From the NCBI RefSeq assembly GCF_013294115.1, contig NZ_JABSNP010000016.1:60675-124674 (forward strand): a DNA stretch of 64,000 bases, given 5' to 3'. The position numbers and the translations under genes are program-made. The stretch's first letter is position 1. The number at the start of each line of letters is the position of its first letter. Below, piece by piece: positions 42,541 through 51,506 of this stretch. The DNA is from Hymenobacter caeli (GTDB lineage: Bacteria > Bacteroidota > Bacteroidia > Cytophagales > Hymenobacteraceae). A model generated the notes under the pieces. The model did not search any database. It was not told the origin of the DNA and saw only the letters and a program-made list of their open reading frames with translations.

Positions 42541-42675
42541 CCCGCCCCGTACAGCGCCTTCAGGGCCCCGCGCAGCACCAGGTAGTCGAACTCGAAGCTT
42601 GCGCCAGCACCACTTCGCTCTGCTCGCCCAATAGCAGTTTCAGCACGAAACCGGGTACCTTGGGCAGCAGGCTGG
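42541..42675 (-). pseudogene. Decayed copy of the epimerase gene 3' end
   Basis: These bases match 43253 to about 43420, the 3' part of the TIGR01777 epimerase gene (for example CCCGCCCCGTACAGCGC, GGTAGTCGAACTCGAAGC and ACCACTTCGCTCTGCTCGCC) with substitutions and an internal deletion of about 30 bp. It is a non-functional partial direct repeat on the far side of the toxin-antitoxin genes. Confidence 0.85.
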
Positions 42676-42718
42676 GAAAGCTTCATTGGTGGCACCATTC
42701 GCTAGAGTGCTTTGGAAA

Positions 42719-43021
42719 TTACCCGAACAACGATTCCAACGATACTGGCTTGGAACCGTGGTGGACTACTAAAATAGCCAAATCATTGGGAGTAAGCACC
42801 TGATACATGATGCGGTACTGTTTGTAAAGCAATTCCCGCAAATCTGTTTGATTCAATTCGGGGATGATACGCCCCATGAGCGGGTGGCTTTCAAGCAAAA
42901 ATACCTTCTCAAAAACCCGCTCTATAAGCTCATCGGCAAAGCCAACGGAGTAAGCCCGGTGAAATTCGCTAGCTGCATGAACGCTCTCTAGCGCCAACGT
43001 GGACCACGTTATTTTGACCAT
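42719..43021 (-). CDS. RelE/ParE family toxin
   Basis: A 100-residue RelE/ParE-fold toxin: VKITWSTLALESVHAASEFH, SHPLMGRIIPELNQTDLREL, YKQYRIMYQVL and the C-terminal ILVVHHGSKP. Most relatives cut mRNA on the ribosome or poison gyrase; which one applies is unclear. It overlaps the antitoxin by 13 bp. AT-richer than the surrounding genes. Confidence 0.88.
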   Translation of the reverse strand: MVKITWSTLALESVHAASEFHRAYSVGFADELIERVFEKVFLLESHPLMGRIIPELNQTDLRELLYKQYRIMYQVLTPNDLAILVVHHGSKPVSLESLFG

Positions 43022-43191
43022 TCCTTGAGCTTCTGCCGGGCCTCTTCGGTGGTATATACTTCGCCTGCTGCCACTTGGGCCATTGCCCGATCTATTTTTT
43101 CCAATAAAATAGCCCGGTCAAATAATTCATCCAACGTGAATTTATCTGGCAAATCCTGGAGGCTGGTTATCAGGTTATCCTTGGTAATCAT
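43009..43191 (-). CDS. Antitoxin of the RelE/ParE pair
   Basis: A 60-residue protein (MITKDNLITSLQDLPDKFTLDELFDRAILLEKI) ending EEARQKLKEWSK, the usual shape of small Bacteroidetes antitoxins that wrap around a RelE-type toxin. It precedes and overlaps the toxin gene, fitting a coupled pair. Confidence 0.82.
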   Translation of the reverse strand: MITKDNLITSLQDLPDKFTLDELFDRAILLEKIDRAMAQVAAGEVYTTEEARQKLKEWSK

Positions 43192-43247
43192 GGGTTAGAG
43201 GCATTAAGACCTAAAAATTTCGATTGCTCTAAACTACACAATATAGC

Positions 43248-44153
43248 TCACCCCGCCCCGTACAGCGCTTTCAGGGCCCCGCGCAGCACTGGGTAGTCGA
43301 ACTCGAAGCCTTGGGCCAGCACTTTCGCGTCGCTCACGCGCTGGCCGGCCAGCACCACTTCGCTCTGCTCGCCCAGGGCCAGCTTGAGGGCGAAACCGGG
43401 CACCTTGGGCAGCAGCAGCGGGCGGTGCAGCACGTCGGCCAGCACTTCGGTGAAGGCCGCGTTGGTGGCGGGGTAGGGGGCCACGGCGTTGTAGGGGCCC
43501 CGCCAGGCGTCGTCGGCCAGCATGGCGATGAACAGGCGGCAGAGGTCGTCGATGTGAATCCAGGACAGGTACTGCTGGCCGTTGCCGATGGGGGCCCCAA
43601 GGCCCCATTTCACGGTGCCGGCCAGCGGCAGCAACGCCCCGCCCTTGGTGCTCAGCACCACGCCGATGCGCGGCAGCACCAGCCGTAGGCCCAGGGCCCC
43701 GATGGGCGCGGCGGCGGCTTCCCACTGCCGGGCCAGGTCGGCCAGGAAGTCGTGGGCCGGGGGCGTGTCCTCGGTGGCCAGCCGGTCGCCGGTGTTGCCG
43801 TAGTAGCCGATGGCCGAGGCCGAGAGCACGGTGTGCACGCGGTGGCCGGGCTTGGCCAGCTCGCGGGCCAGCAGGGCCAGGCTGCCGAGGCGGCTGGCCA
43901 GCAGCTCCTTTTTGCGGGCCTCCGTCCAGCGGCCTTCGCCCACGTTGGCCCCGGCCAGGTTCACCACGGCGTCGGCGTAGGGCACGGCGGCGGGGTCGAT
44001 GGTGCCGGCCGCCGGGTTCCACTGAAACGTGTGGTAAGGCCCCCCGGTGCCCGGCTCGCGGCTCAACAGCGCCACTTCGTGGCCGGCGTCAACGAGCATT
44101 TCTGCCAGGCGGGTGCCCACGAGGCCCGTGCCGCCGGTGATGAGAATTTTCAT
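43248..44153 (-). CDS. TIGR01777 family epimerase-like oxidoreductase
   Basis: A 301-residue extended short-chain dehydrogenase. KILITGGTGLVGTRLAEML is the NAD(P) motif, ADAVVNLAGANVGEGRW and SASAIGYYGNTGD (the Tyr/Ser region) follow, and the C-terminal DUF1731 part contains LLPKVPGFALKLALGEQSEVVLAGQRV. Members resemble YfcH/SulA proteins; the substrate is unknown. Its 3' end is copied, in decayed form, at 42541. Confidence 0.93.
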   Translation of the reverse strand: MKILITGGTGLVGTRLAEMLVDAGHEVALLSREPGTGGPYHTFQWNPAAGTIDPAAVPYADAVVNLAGANVGEGRWTEARKKELLASRLGSLALLARELAKPGHRVHTVLSASAIGYYGNTGDRLATEDTPPAHDFLADLARQWEAAAAPIGALGLRLVLPRIGVVLSTKGGALLPLAGTVKWGLGAPIGNGQQYLSWIHIDDLCRLFIAMLADDAWRGPYNAVAPYPATNAAFTEVLADVLHRPLLLPKVPGFALKLALGEQSEVVLAGQRVSDAKVLAQGFEFDYPVLRGALKALYGAG

Positions 44154-44292
44154 GGGAAGTAAATGAATTAATTGCTGGTTATTAAATTGTTAGCTCGGTT
44201 ACCGAAATTAAAACCGCCTTACTCCAGCCCGGTGTTTGTACGTCTGAGCCATCAGAACGACCAACAATTTAACAACTCAGCCATTAAACCAT

Positions 44293-44952
44293 TTACTTCC
44301 CAATCTGCCGCAGGAACTCCGTGCGCAGGGCCGCGTCGGCGGCGAAGCGGCCCCCGTACTCGCTGGTGAGGGTGGAGCTGCTGGTGTCGTTCACGCCGCG
44401 GCTCATCACGCAGAGGTGGTCGGCTTCGATGAGCACGGCCACGTCGGGCGTGCCCAGGCTCTGCTTCAGCTCCTCGGCAACCTGGCGGGTGAGGCGCTCC
44501 TGCACCTGCGGGCGGCGGGCGTAGTGCTGCACCACGCGGTTGAGCTTGCTGAGGCCCACCACGTGGCCGGCCGGCAGGTAGGCCACGTGGGCCTTGCCGA
44601 TGATGGGCACGAAGTGGTGCTCGCAGCACGAAAACAGCGTGATGTCGCGCTCCACCAGCAGCTGGTGGTACTCGTAGCGGTTCTCGAACAGCTTCACGTC
44701 GGGCCGGTTGGCGGGGTTGAGGCCCCGGAACCACTCCTGCACGTACATCTTGGCCACCCGGCGCGGGGTGCCGGCCAGGCTGTCGTCGGCCAGGTCCAGG
44801 CCCAGTTCGCGCATGATGGCCTCGAAGTGGCCCGCGATGGCCGCGATTTTGGCCTCGTCGGGGGCGGCGAAGGCATCGGGCAGCACGGGGGTGCGCAAGC
44901 CCGCGGGCAGGTGCGCGTCGGGGACGGGGCGGGCCCCGGAATCGTTATCCAT
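44293..44952 (-). CDS. folE: GTP cyclohydrolase I
   Basis: A 219-residue GCH I converting GTP to dihydroneopterin triphosphate. The zinc ligands are in [21 protein letters not shown] and [10 protein letters not shown], and the core [15 protein letters not shown] is present. It overlaps the upstream pterin synthase by 8 bp (ATGGATAA) and so is translationally coupled to it. The pair could make tetrahydrobiopterin-like pterin rather than folate. Confidence 0.96.
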   Translation of the reverse strand: MDNDSGARPVPDAHLPAGLRTPVLPDAFAAPDEAKIAAIAGHFEAIMRELGLDLADDSLAGTPRRVAKMYVQEWFRGLNPANRPDVKLFENRYEYHQLLVERDITLFSCCEHHFVPIIGKAHVAYLPAGHVVGLSKLNRVVQHYARRPQVQERLTRQVAEELKQSLGTPDVAVLIEADHLCVMSRGVNDTSSSTLTSEYGGRFAADAALRTEFLRQIGK

Positions 44953-45352
44953 GGTATTCTACAAAGTTACGCTCCGTCTCGTAGAGCGTGACCGACAGGG
45001 CCAGCGCCGCCGCCAGGTGCGGGCGCAGGCGCTGCCAGATGGCCACGGCGATGTGCTCGGCCGTGGGGTTGAGGGCGCGAAAATCGTCCACGTCCAGGTT
45101 CAGGTTGCGGTGGTCGTAGCGGTCGAGCACCTCGCGCTTGATGAGGTCGCTCAGCCGCTTCATGTCGTACACGTAGCCGGTGTCGGGGTCCACGTCGCCG
45201 GTGAGGCGCACCACCAAGTTGTAGTTGTGGCCGTGGTAGTTGGGGTTGTTGCAGGGCCCGAACACGCGCTGGTTCTGCGTCTCGTCCCAGGCGGGGTTGT
45301 GCAGGCGGTGGGCGGCATTGAAGTGTTCGGCGCGGCAGACGGTTATGGGCAT
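44945..45352 (-). CDS. 6-pyruvoyl tetrahydropterin synthase, PTPS-II type
   Basis: A 135-residue PTPS/QueD family protein. The zinc His are in HFNAAH and HGHNY. The catalytic Cys is five residues before HGH (CNNPNYHGH), the C-x5-HGH spacing of PTPS-II (tetrahydrobiopterin) rather than the C-x3-HGH of QueD. It acts on dihydroneopterin triphosphate, made by the overlapping folE. The start [11 protein letters not shown] was chosen by homology; the 23 codons upstream are noise. Confidence 0.9.
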   Translation of the reverse strand: MPITVCRAEHFNAAHRLHNPAWDETQNQRVFGPCNNPNYHGHNYNLVVRLTGDVDPDTGYVYDMKRLSDLIKREVLDRYDHRNLNLDVDDFRALNPTAEHIAVAIWQRLRPHLAAALALSVTLYETERNFVEYHG

Positions 45353-45623
45353 AGTTACACTAAACCGGGCTGACGAGTTTTTTGTTCGGCCCCCGGGCCC
45401 GCCGAGGCCCGGGGGCCGCAAGCCCGCTCAGCAAAATAGATATTCTATGATAGAAGGACGAGAAAATTGAAATAATCTAATAAAAGTACAGTTTTTGTTG
45501 AAAAATTTGGTACTATATGATGTAAGCACCCGGAATAGGCATAAATTTGAAATGCCAAACCAGTTAACCATTCGCTACGCGTCCTTAATTCTATCTTTTT
45601 AGCTTTTTCTAATATTTACTCCG

Positions 45624-46331
45624 ATGACCCGAAGCTTACTTTTCTTCCTGTTCGCATGCCTGCTATCCTTTGGGGCCCTGGCACAACGCTCGCCGGTTGA
45701 CGAAACCGATAACATGATCGACGGCATCCCGCGCAAAGGCCAGCGGGTGGCCATCCAGCTCGACAACCGCCGGGTGGAAGCTGCCTGGCTCAAGCAGCTC
45801 AACGATAAGTACCCCGGCAAGGTGAAAAATGTGAAGGGCGTTATCAAGCTCGACGGGGTGGTGGTGGAAGAAATCGCCCCCACGCCCGTGCGCATCATCA
45901 CCAAGGTGGACGGCATCCCAACGGGCACCACCGTGTGGTGGAGCATCGACCTGGGCAACGCTTACCTGGGCCGCGACGCCACCCCGGCGCAGTGGAAATC
46001 GGCCGAGAAGTACCTCAAGGACTTCGCCCGCGGCATGTACCGCGAAGACGTGGTGGCGCAGATTTCGGAGGCCGAAAAGGCCCTGGTGCAGTCGCAGAGC
46101 GCCCACATGGCCACCATTGCCAAGGTGGACGCCATTAAGAAAGACATTGAAAAGAACAAGGCCCGCAAGCTCGAAATCCAGCAGTTGCTGGCCCAGAACG
46201 CGGCCGAGCTGTTACAGTACAACAACCTGATCGACGCCAACCTGAAAGAACAGGAAGCCGCCCGGGCCGATATTGTGAACATGCGCGTGTCGCTGGAATC
46301 GGTGAAGGACCGCATGAACAAGATTGAGTAG
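45624..46331 (+). CDS. Exported coiled-coil protein
   Basis: A 235-residue protein with a signal peptide (MTRSLLFFLFACLLSFGALAQ). The N-terminal half is a compact alpha/beta region (DGIPRKGQRVAIQLDNRR, a second VDGIPTGTTVWWSIDLG) and the last 90 residues are a long coiled coil with Ala/Lys/Glu heptads. I do not recognise the family; such proteins often sit in the periplasm as trimers or tethers. It is followed by a strong terminator. Confidence 0.75.
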   Translation: MTRSLLFFLFACLLSFGALAQRSPVDETDNMIDGIPRKGQRVAIQLDNRRVEAAWLKQLNDKYPGKVKNVKGVIKLDGVVVEEIAPTPVRIITKVDGIPTGTTVWWSIDLGNAYLGRDATPAQWKSAEKYLKDFARGMYREDVVAQISEAEKALVQSQSAHMATIAKVDAIKKDIEKNKARKLEIQQLLAQNAAELLQYNNLIDANLKEQEAARADIVNMRVSLESVKDRMNKIE

Positions 46332-46339
46332 CCGCCGGC

Positions 46340-46400
46340 TGGCAATAAAGTAAAACGGGCCCCGCTGGTACGCAGCGGGGCCCGTTTTACTTTATTGCCA
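46340..46400. terminator. Bidirectional terminator
   Basis: TGGCAATAAAGTAAAACGGG with CCCCGCTG pairs exactly with CAGCGGGG and CCCGTTTTACTTTATTGCCA around GTACG; 28-nt arms. Confidence 0.9.
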
Positions 46401-46457
46401 ACCCTACCCCCGGTTTCTGCGTTGGGACTAGACGTTTTACATCCGATTACCTTATTC

Positions 46458-46865
46458 ATGGAAAAGACCGAAGTTCAGCACCAGAACCACCTCGACGGCA
46501 CCGTAAACATCTTATCGCAGGATCTGGTGGAAGAAGCCAGCCGCGCCGGCCTCGACAACCACCTGCAACGCTGGATTGAAGACCTGAAGGCCGCCAGCAA
46601 CCCCCAACTGCACCAACTAATTGTGGACCTGCAAGAGCTGAAAGCCCACTTCGGCAGCGGCAGCTACGACAAGGACACCATCAGCAAGCTGCTGGCGCGC
46701 CTGGGCAAGAACACCAGCCAAGCCGCCGTGTTTGCCGATGGCAACACCCAGCCCCGCGTAGAGAAGCTGGGCGAGGCCCTGACTGCCGCCGCCAAGCAAG
46801 TGCAGGACAGCGACAAGAGCACCCCTGCCAGCGACTTGCAAGCCGATTCGGCCAGCAGCAAGTAG
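46458..46865 (+). CDS. Small acidic orphan protein
   Basis: A 135-residue soluble, helical protein (MEKTEVQHQNHLDGTVNILS) with the stretch LKAHFGSGSYDKDTISKLLARLGKNT and a Ser/Asp/Ala tail. It resembles small conserved Cytophagales proteins of unknown function. The ATG at 46458 was preferred over in-frame codons that run into the upstream terminator. A long palindrome follows the stop immediately. Confidence 0.7.
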   Translation: MEKTEVQHQNHLDGTVNILSQDLVEEASRAGLDNHLQRWIEDLKAASNPQLHQLIVDLQELKAHFGSGSYDKDTISKLLARLGKNTSQAAVFADGNTQPRVEKLGEALTAAAKQVQDSDKSTPASDLQADSASSK

Positions 46866-46945
46866 GCTTTAGGCCCCGCCAACCAACAAGAAGGCCAGCC
46901 CCCGCACGGGGGCTGGCCTTCTTGTTGGTTGGCGGGGCCTAAAGC
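46866..46945. terminator. Long bidirectional terminator
   Basis: An almost perfect palindrome with arms of about 37 nt (GCTTTAGGCCCCGCCAACC ... GGTTGGCGGGGCCTAAAGC) starting right after the stop codon. Confidence 0.9.
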
Positions 46946-46974
46946 TCTGGGTTTGGCCGCGCCGGTCATAAACA

Positions 46975-47008
46975 AAGCCGGCCTTCTCCGCAAGGAAAAG
47001 GCCGGCTT
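46975..47008 (-). terminator. Terminator of rplS
   Basis: AAGCCGGCCTT and AAGGCCGGCTT pair around a 12-nt loop 20 bp after the rplS stop. Confidence 0.7.
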
Positions 47009-47028
47009 GGCAAGCAACTGACGACGCC

Positions 47029-47412
47029 TTAAGCGGTGGCTACGGGCTTGGGAGCGTTCAGGCGACGCTCTTTGATACGGGCTTGCTTGCCCGAGAGGCC
47101 ACGCAGGTAGAACAGGCGGGCGCGGCGCACCTTGCCGCGGCGGATCACCTCAATTTTGTCGATGTTGGGCGAGAGCAGGGGAAAAATCCGCTCGGTGCCG
47201 ATTTGGTTCGAAATCTTGCGCACGGTGAAGGTTTCGCCGTTCGAGCTGGGGTTGCGGCGCTGAAGCACCACGCCCTGGAACTGCTGGATGCGTTCCTTGT
47301 TGCCCTCGCGGATTTTCACGTGCACGTTCACAGTGTCGCCGGCGGCAAATTTGGGGAAGCTGGCGCGGCGCTCCTGCGCTTCGGCATTGATAAAGTCGAG
47401 TAGTACGCTCAT
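47029..47412 (-). CDS. rplS: Ribosomal protein L19
   Basis: A 127-residue L19: [50 protein letters not shown] and [22 protein letters not shown] are all present, the normal length. It is the last gene of the rpsP-rimM-trmD-rplS order but separated from trmD by 153 bp. Confidence 0.97.
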   Translation of the reverse strand: MSVLLDFINAEAQERRASFPKFAAGDTVNVHVKIREGNKERIQQFQGVVLQRRNPSSNGETFTVRKISNQIGTERIFPLLSPNIDKIEVIRRGKVRRARLFYLRGLSGKQARIKERRLNAPKPVATA

Positions 47413-47565
47413 GGCGAAAGAAATTGCGAAGGGACGGCGCCGCCGGCCCGGATTGATTTTACGAAACGGAGCGCAAAGATAAGGACTTCGGCGCAGGATA
47501 GCAAATGCGTAGCAGATGAGGCGAATAGATAAGGCGTTATCTGCTGAAAAACTGGGGCCAGGGCC

Positions 47566-48255
47566 CTATTTTTCAGTAGCGCCGCCCAGTAAATCGGGCC
47601 GTCGGGCCTGGGTGCGGGCCAGGGCTTGGGCGTGGCGCCACTCCTCAATGAGCGGCGTGTTGCCCGACAGTAGGATGGCGGGCACGGCCTGGCCGCGCCA
47701 CTCAGCCGGTCGCGTGTACACGGGCGGGGCCAGTAAGTCGTCCTGAAACGAGTCGGACAAGGCCGATTCTTCGTTGCCCAGCACGCCGGGCAACAGCCGC
47801 ACCACGGCATCGACCAGGATGGCGGCCCCCAGCTCGCCACCGCTCAGCACGTAGTCGCCCACGCTGATTTCGTGGGTGACGTAGGCCGCCCGCAGGCGCT
47901 CGTCGATGCCCTTGTAGTGGCCGCAGAGCAGAATGACGTTGGTGAGCAGCGAGAGGCGGTTGGCCAGCGGCTGGCGCAGGGTTTCGCCGTCGGGCGTGAG
48001 GTAAATCACGGCGTCGTAGGGGCGCTGGGCCAACAGCTCGTCCAGCCAGGCGGCAATGGGCTCCACGCGCAGCACCATGCCGGCCCCGCCGCCGAACACG
48101 TAGTCGTCAATCTGCCCGTGCTTGTTGATGGCGTGCCGGCGCAGGTCGTGCACGTGGATTTCGGCCAGGCCCTTGTCCTGGGCCCGCTTCACGATGGAGT
48201 AGGCGAAGGGGCTGGCCAGCAGCTCGGGCTGGCAGGTGATGATGTCAATACGCAT
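47566..48255 (-). CDS. trmD: tRNA (guanine-N1)-methyltransferase
   Basis: A 229-residue SPOUT methyltransferase making m1G37. [43 protein letters not shown] and [23 protein letters not shown] form the knot and SAM site. It lies between rimM and rplS. Confidence 0.97.
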   Translation of the reverse strand: MRIDIITCQPELLASPFAYSIVKRAQDKGLAEIHVHDLRRHAINKHGQIDDYVFGGGAGMVLRVEPIAAWLDELLAQRPYDAVIYLTPDGETLRQPLANRLSLLTNVILLCGHYKGIDERLRAAYVTHEISVGDYVLSGGELGAAILVDAVVRLLPGVLGNEESALSDSFQDDLLAPPVYTRPAEWRGQAVPAILLSGNTPLIEEWRHAQALARTQARRPDLLGGATEK

Positions 48256-48263
48256 CTCTAATT

Positions 48264-48359
48264 AGCTTTTGGCTGTTAGCTACTAGCTGTTAGCTTTTGA
48301 ACTGACGACTCGTACTGCGCTTTTCATGCGACGATAAGAGCTAACAGCTAATAGCTAAA
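48264..48359. repeat. Intergenic inverted repeat (AGCTGTTAGCTA family)
   Basis: TTAGCTTTTGGCTGTTAGCT is mirrored by AGAGCTAACAGCTAATAGCT; it interrupts the trmD-rimM spacing within a conserved operon. Confidence 0.65.
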
Positions 48360-48360
48360 A

Positions 48361-48927
48361 TCATTCTGCCTCGTCCTGCTGGCGGGTCGTGGGGGCGAGG
48401 TAAATGTCGAGCAAGCCGTCGGGCAGGCGCACAAATACCTGGCGGGCGGCCATGTCGGCCCGCAGCACGATTTCGTCCACCACGGGCACTAGCACCTCGT
48501 GGCCCTGGTAGCGCATGGCCAGCATGTCCTGCTGGGGCAGCTCGTAGAAATTCTCGACCACGCCCAACTCGCCCAACACCTCGTCGATGACGGTGAAGCC
48601 GATGACGTCGTGGTAGTAAAACTGGTCGTCGTCGAGGGCCGGCAGGGCCTCCAGGGGCAGGTGCAGCGTGGCGTTGCGCAGCGGCTCGGCCTCCTCGATG
48701 CGCTCGATGCCCCGGAGCTTGAGCAGCACGCGGGTGCCCGATTGGGGCTGCACCTTCTCCACGGCGTGGGCCACGAGCTTGGTGGGGGCCCCGGGCAGGG
48801 CCAGGTACACGGTTTTCAGCTTTTGGTAGGCGGTGGTGTCGTCCACGTCAAAATCGGCGGCCACGAAGCCGCGCAGGCCGTGGGGCTTCGTGATTTTGCC
48901 GAGCTGATAGGTTTCGTCGGGGAGCAT
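48361..48927 (-). CDS. rimM: Ribosome maturation factor RimM
   Basis: A 188-residue protein. The N-terminal RimM domain (YQLGKITKPHGLRGFVAADF) is followed by the PRC-like domain (FYYHDVIGFTVIDEVLGELGVVENFYE, LVPVVDEIV). It helps 30S head maturation and binds S19. It lies between rpsP and trmD. Confidence 0.96.
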   Translation of the reverse strand: MLPDETYQLGKITKPHGLRGFVAADFDVDDTTAYQKLKTVYLALPGAPTKLVAHAVEKVQPQSGTRVLLKLRGIERIEEAEPLRNATLHLPLEALPALDDDQFYYHDVIGFTVIDEVLGELGVVENFYELPQQDMLAMRYQGHEVLVPVVDEIVLRADMAARQVFVRLPDGLLDIYLAPTTRQQDEAE

Positions 48928-49018
48928 GGCGGGCGAAAAAGGGGTGAAAAAAGAATCCGGCAGCCGCTGCCCAGGCGGACAACAACTGCCGGACTTTTCA
49001 GTCGCTAAGCGGCAAAAA

Positions 49019-49567
49019 CTAGGCGGCGTCCTCGGCCGATACTTCGGCGGTTTCTGTCGTCTCGGTTTCGGCGGCGGGAGCCGGGGCCGGAGCAGCAGCG
49101 GCCAAAGCGGCGGCTTGCTTCTGGCGCTGGGCTTCGCTGCGGGCCTCTTTCACCTTGGTTTCGGCGGCCAGGGCGGCGGTGCGAGCGTCGGTTTTGGCGT
49201 CCACCAAACCGGTGCGTTTGCCTTCGATGCGGCTATCCTTATCGGTTTTCCAATCAGCGAAGCGCTGGTTGGCCACGTCCTGGGTGATGGCACCTTTGTC
49301 GACCCCCAACTGGAGGTGACGGCGGTAGAGCACGCCGCGGTACGAAAGCATGGCGCGCACCGTGTCGGTGGGCTGGGCGCCGGTCATCATCCAGTAGAAT
49401 GCGCGGTCGGCGTCGTAGTTGATGGTGGCGGGGTTGGTGTTGGGGTTGTAGGTACCGAGTTTCTCGATGAAACGGCCGTCGCGGGGCGAGCGGGCGTCAG
49501 CTACTACGATGTCGTAAGTCGCGGCTTTTTTACGGCCACGGCGGGCGAGGCGGATTTTAACTGCCAT
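49019..49567 (-). CDS. rpsP: Ribosomal protein S16 with long C-terminal tail
   Basis: A 182-residue S16. The first 85 residues are the usual protein ([49 protein letters not shown]). The rest is an extension, first basic and then Ala/Glu-rich ([20 protein letters not shown]), ending in an acidic tail. Long S16 tails are common in Bacteroidetes. It starts the rpsP-rimM-trmD-rplS cluster. Confidence 0.96.
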   Translation of the reverse strand: MAVKIRLARRGRKKAATYDIVVADARSPRDGRFIEKLGTYNPNTNPATINYDADRAFYWMMTGAQPTDTVRAMLSYRGVLYRRHLQLGVDKGAITQDVANQRFADWKTDKDSRIEGKRTGLVDAKTDARTAALAAETKVKEARSEAQRQKQAAALAAAAPAPAPAAETETTETAEVSAEDAA

Positions 49568-49625
49568 AAACCTTGGGGGTTGTGCGACGCAACTCGTGCG
49601 TCTGGTTGAAAATTATTTGGGCCCG

Positions 49626-49633
49626 CAAAGGTA
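49626..49633 (-). promoter_or_regulatory. -7 box of the rpsP operon
   Basis: TACCTTTG on the minus strand, 59 bp upstream of rpsP; TTTG lies about 15 bp further upstream, shorter spacing than usual. Confidence 0.45.
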
Positions 49634-49666
49634 CGCACGAAAGGGCGACAAACCGTGGGGGCTGTT

Positions 49667-49866
49667 ACTAATAAATATGCGGCTTAAGAACCATCAATAC
49701 GTAAAATCATCTAAAAATGGCAGGTGTAAATAAATAGGGGTAAGGAGCCAATTTTAATCAAATTTGGACGAATACAACCTATAAAAATTGGGTCAATAAT
49801 TACATAAACATATAAATAATGGAAAATTAACCTTAAATTTTGGGGCAAATCAGCGCGTGGAGCTTA
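49667..49866. other. AT-rich intergenic stretch upstream of the amine oxidase
   Basis: A marked drop in GC (ATAAATATGCGG to ATAAATAATGGAAAATTAACC) without a convincing gene; it probably holds the promoter of the amine oxidase gene. No clear TAnnTTTG box was found. Confidence 0.4.
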
Positions 49867-51459
49867 ATGGCGAATCAACTTTCCCGACGAGATTTTCTGG
49901 CGAAGAGCGCTGTGCTGGGGGCCGGGGCCTACCCGGCCATGCTCGCCCTGAGCCTGCTGCCCGGGGCCCCGGCGCACGCCTTTGCCTTGGAGGCGGGCCA
50001 TGGCCAGGGCAAGCACGTGGTGGTGCTGGGCGGTGGCCTGGCCGGCATGACGGCTGCCTACGAGCTGCGCAAACTGGGCTACCGCTGCACCATCCTGGAG
50101 GCGCGCGAGCGCAGCGGCGGGCGCTGCTGGAGTATCCGCGGGGGCAGCAGCACCGCCGAAACCCAGAACCCGGCGCACGCGGCCGGCTTCGACAAAGGGT
50201 TGTATTTCAACGCGGGGCCCTCGCGCATTCCGCACCACCACCAGCTCACGATGCACTACTGCCGGGAGCTGGGCGTGCCGCTGGAAGTGTACAACAACGT
50301 GAACGAGGGCAGCTACTACTTTGCCGAGGGCAAGGGGCCCCTGTCGAACAAAAAGGTGCGGGCCCGCGAGGTGCACAACGACATGCGCGGCTACCTGAAC
50401 GAGCTGCTGGCCAAGGCCGTGAGCCAGCACCAGGTAGACACCGCCCTCACGCCCGAAGACGCCGCCAAGGTGCTGGAGTACCTGCGCGCCGAGGGCGGGC
50501 TCGACATCGACAAGGCCTACAAGGCGTCGGCGCGGCGCGGCTACGCCGAGGGCCCCGGGGCGGGCAACCGGCCCGGTAAAATCGCCGACCCGCACCGGCT
50601 GGCTGATATCGTGAGTTCGGGCCTGCTCGACCCGGACTTTTACAACGTGGCCGAGTACACCTACGAGCTGCAAATGACCATGTTCCAGGCCGTGGGGGGC
50701 ATGGATCGCATTGCCCAGGCCCTGGAGCGCCGCGTGGCCGACTGCCTGAAGCTGGGCGCCGAGGTGACGAACATCCAGAACCAGGCCGCGGGCGTCAAAA
50801 TCCTGTACAAAGACGCGCAGGGGCCCCACGAGCTGGCCGCCGACCTGTGCATCTGCACGGTGCCGCTACCGGTGCTCAGCAACCTGAGCCACAACTTTTC
50901 GGCGGACGTGAGCCGGGCCATTGACTCGGTGGCCTACATCCAGACGGGCAAAATCGGGCTGCAATTCAAGCGGCGGTTTTGGGAAGAGGACGAGCAGATT
51001 TTTGGGGGTATTACGCACACCAACAACGACTTGACGCAGATTTTCTATCCGTCCTACGACTACCTCAGCCAGAAGGGTATCCTCATCGGGTACTACAATT
51101 TCAACGAGAAAGCCCAGCGCGTGGGCGAGCTGACCTACGCCCAGCGCGAGCAGTTAGCCCTGCAAAAGGGCCAGCTCATTCACCCGCAGTACCCGAAGGA
51201 GTTCGAGCAGTCGTTTTCGGTGAGCTGGCAGAAGCAGCCCTACAGCCTAGGCGGTTGGGCCCTGTACGCGCCCGAGGAGCGCCAGACGCACTACCAGGCC
51301 CTGCTGAAACCCGACGGCCACGTGCACTTCGCCGGCGAGCACACCACCTACCTCACTGCCTGGATGGCCGGGGCGTTCGAGTCGGCGCGCAGCGTGGTGG
51401 CGGCCGTGCACAGCCGCCTCAGCGAGCAGCGCGTAAGCTACCCCACGGTCAAGAGCTAA
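49867..51459 (+). CDS. Tat-exported flavin monoamine oxidase
   Basis: A 530-residue protein with a twin-arginine signal (SRRDFLAKSAVLGAGAYP) and a flavin amine oxidase fold: VVVLGGGLAGMTAAYELRKLGY (FAD dinucleotide motif, about 50-70), ILEARERSGGRCWSIRGG and the C-terminal HVHFAGEHTTYLTAWMAGAFES. It would oxidise an amine in the periplasm and produce H2O2. I chose ATG 49867. A Tat-exported aminotransferase follows 47 bp later. Confidence 0.93.
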   Translation: MANQLSRRDFLAKSAVLGAGAYPAMLALSLLPGAPAHAFALEAGHGQGKHVVVLGGGLAGMTAAYELRKLGYRCTILEARERSGGRCWSIRGGSSTAETQNPAHAAGFDKGLYFNAGPSRIPHHHQLTMHYCRELGVPLEVYNNVNEGSYYFAEGKGPLSNKKVRAREVHNDMRGYLNELLAKAVSQHQVDTALTPEDAAKVLEYLRAEGGLDIDKAYKASARRGYAEGPGAGNRPGKIADPHRLADIVSSGLLDPDFYNVAEYTYELQMTMFQAVGGMDRIAQALERRVADCLKLGAEVTNIQNQAAGVKILYKDAQGPHELAADLCICTVPLPVLSNLSHNFSADVSRAIDSVAYIQTGKIGLQFKRRFWEEDEQIFGGITHTNNDLTQIFYPSYDYLSQKGILIGYYNFNEKAQRVGELTYAQREQLALQKGQLIHPQYPKEFEQSFSVSWQKQPYSLGGWALYAPEERQTHYQALLKPDGHVHFAGEHTTYLTAWMAGAFESARSVVAAVHSRLSEQRVSYPTVKS

Positions 51460-51506
51460 CTGTATTTCACCGAAAACAAATTATTTGCACCTAAACCCCT
51501 ACTCGC

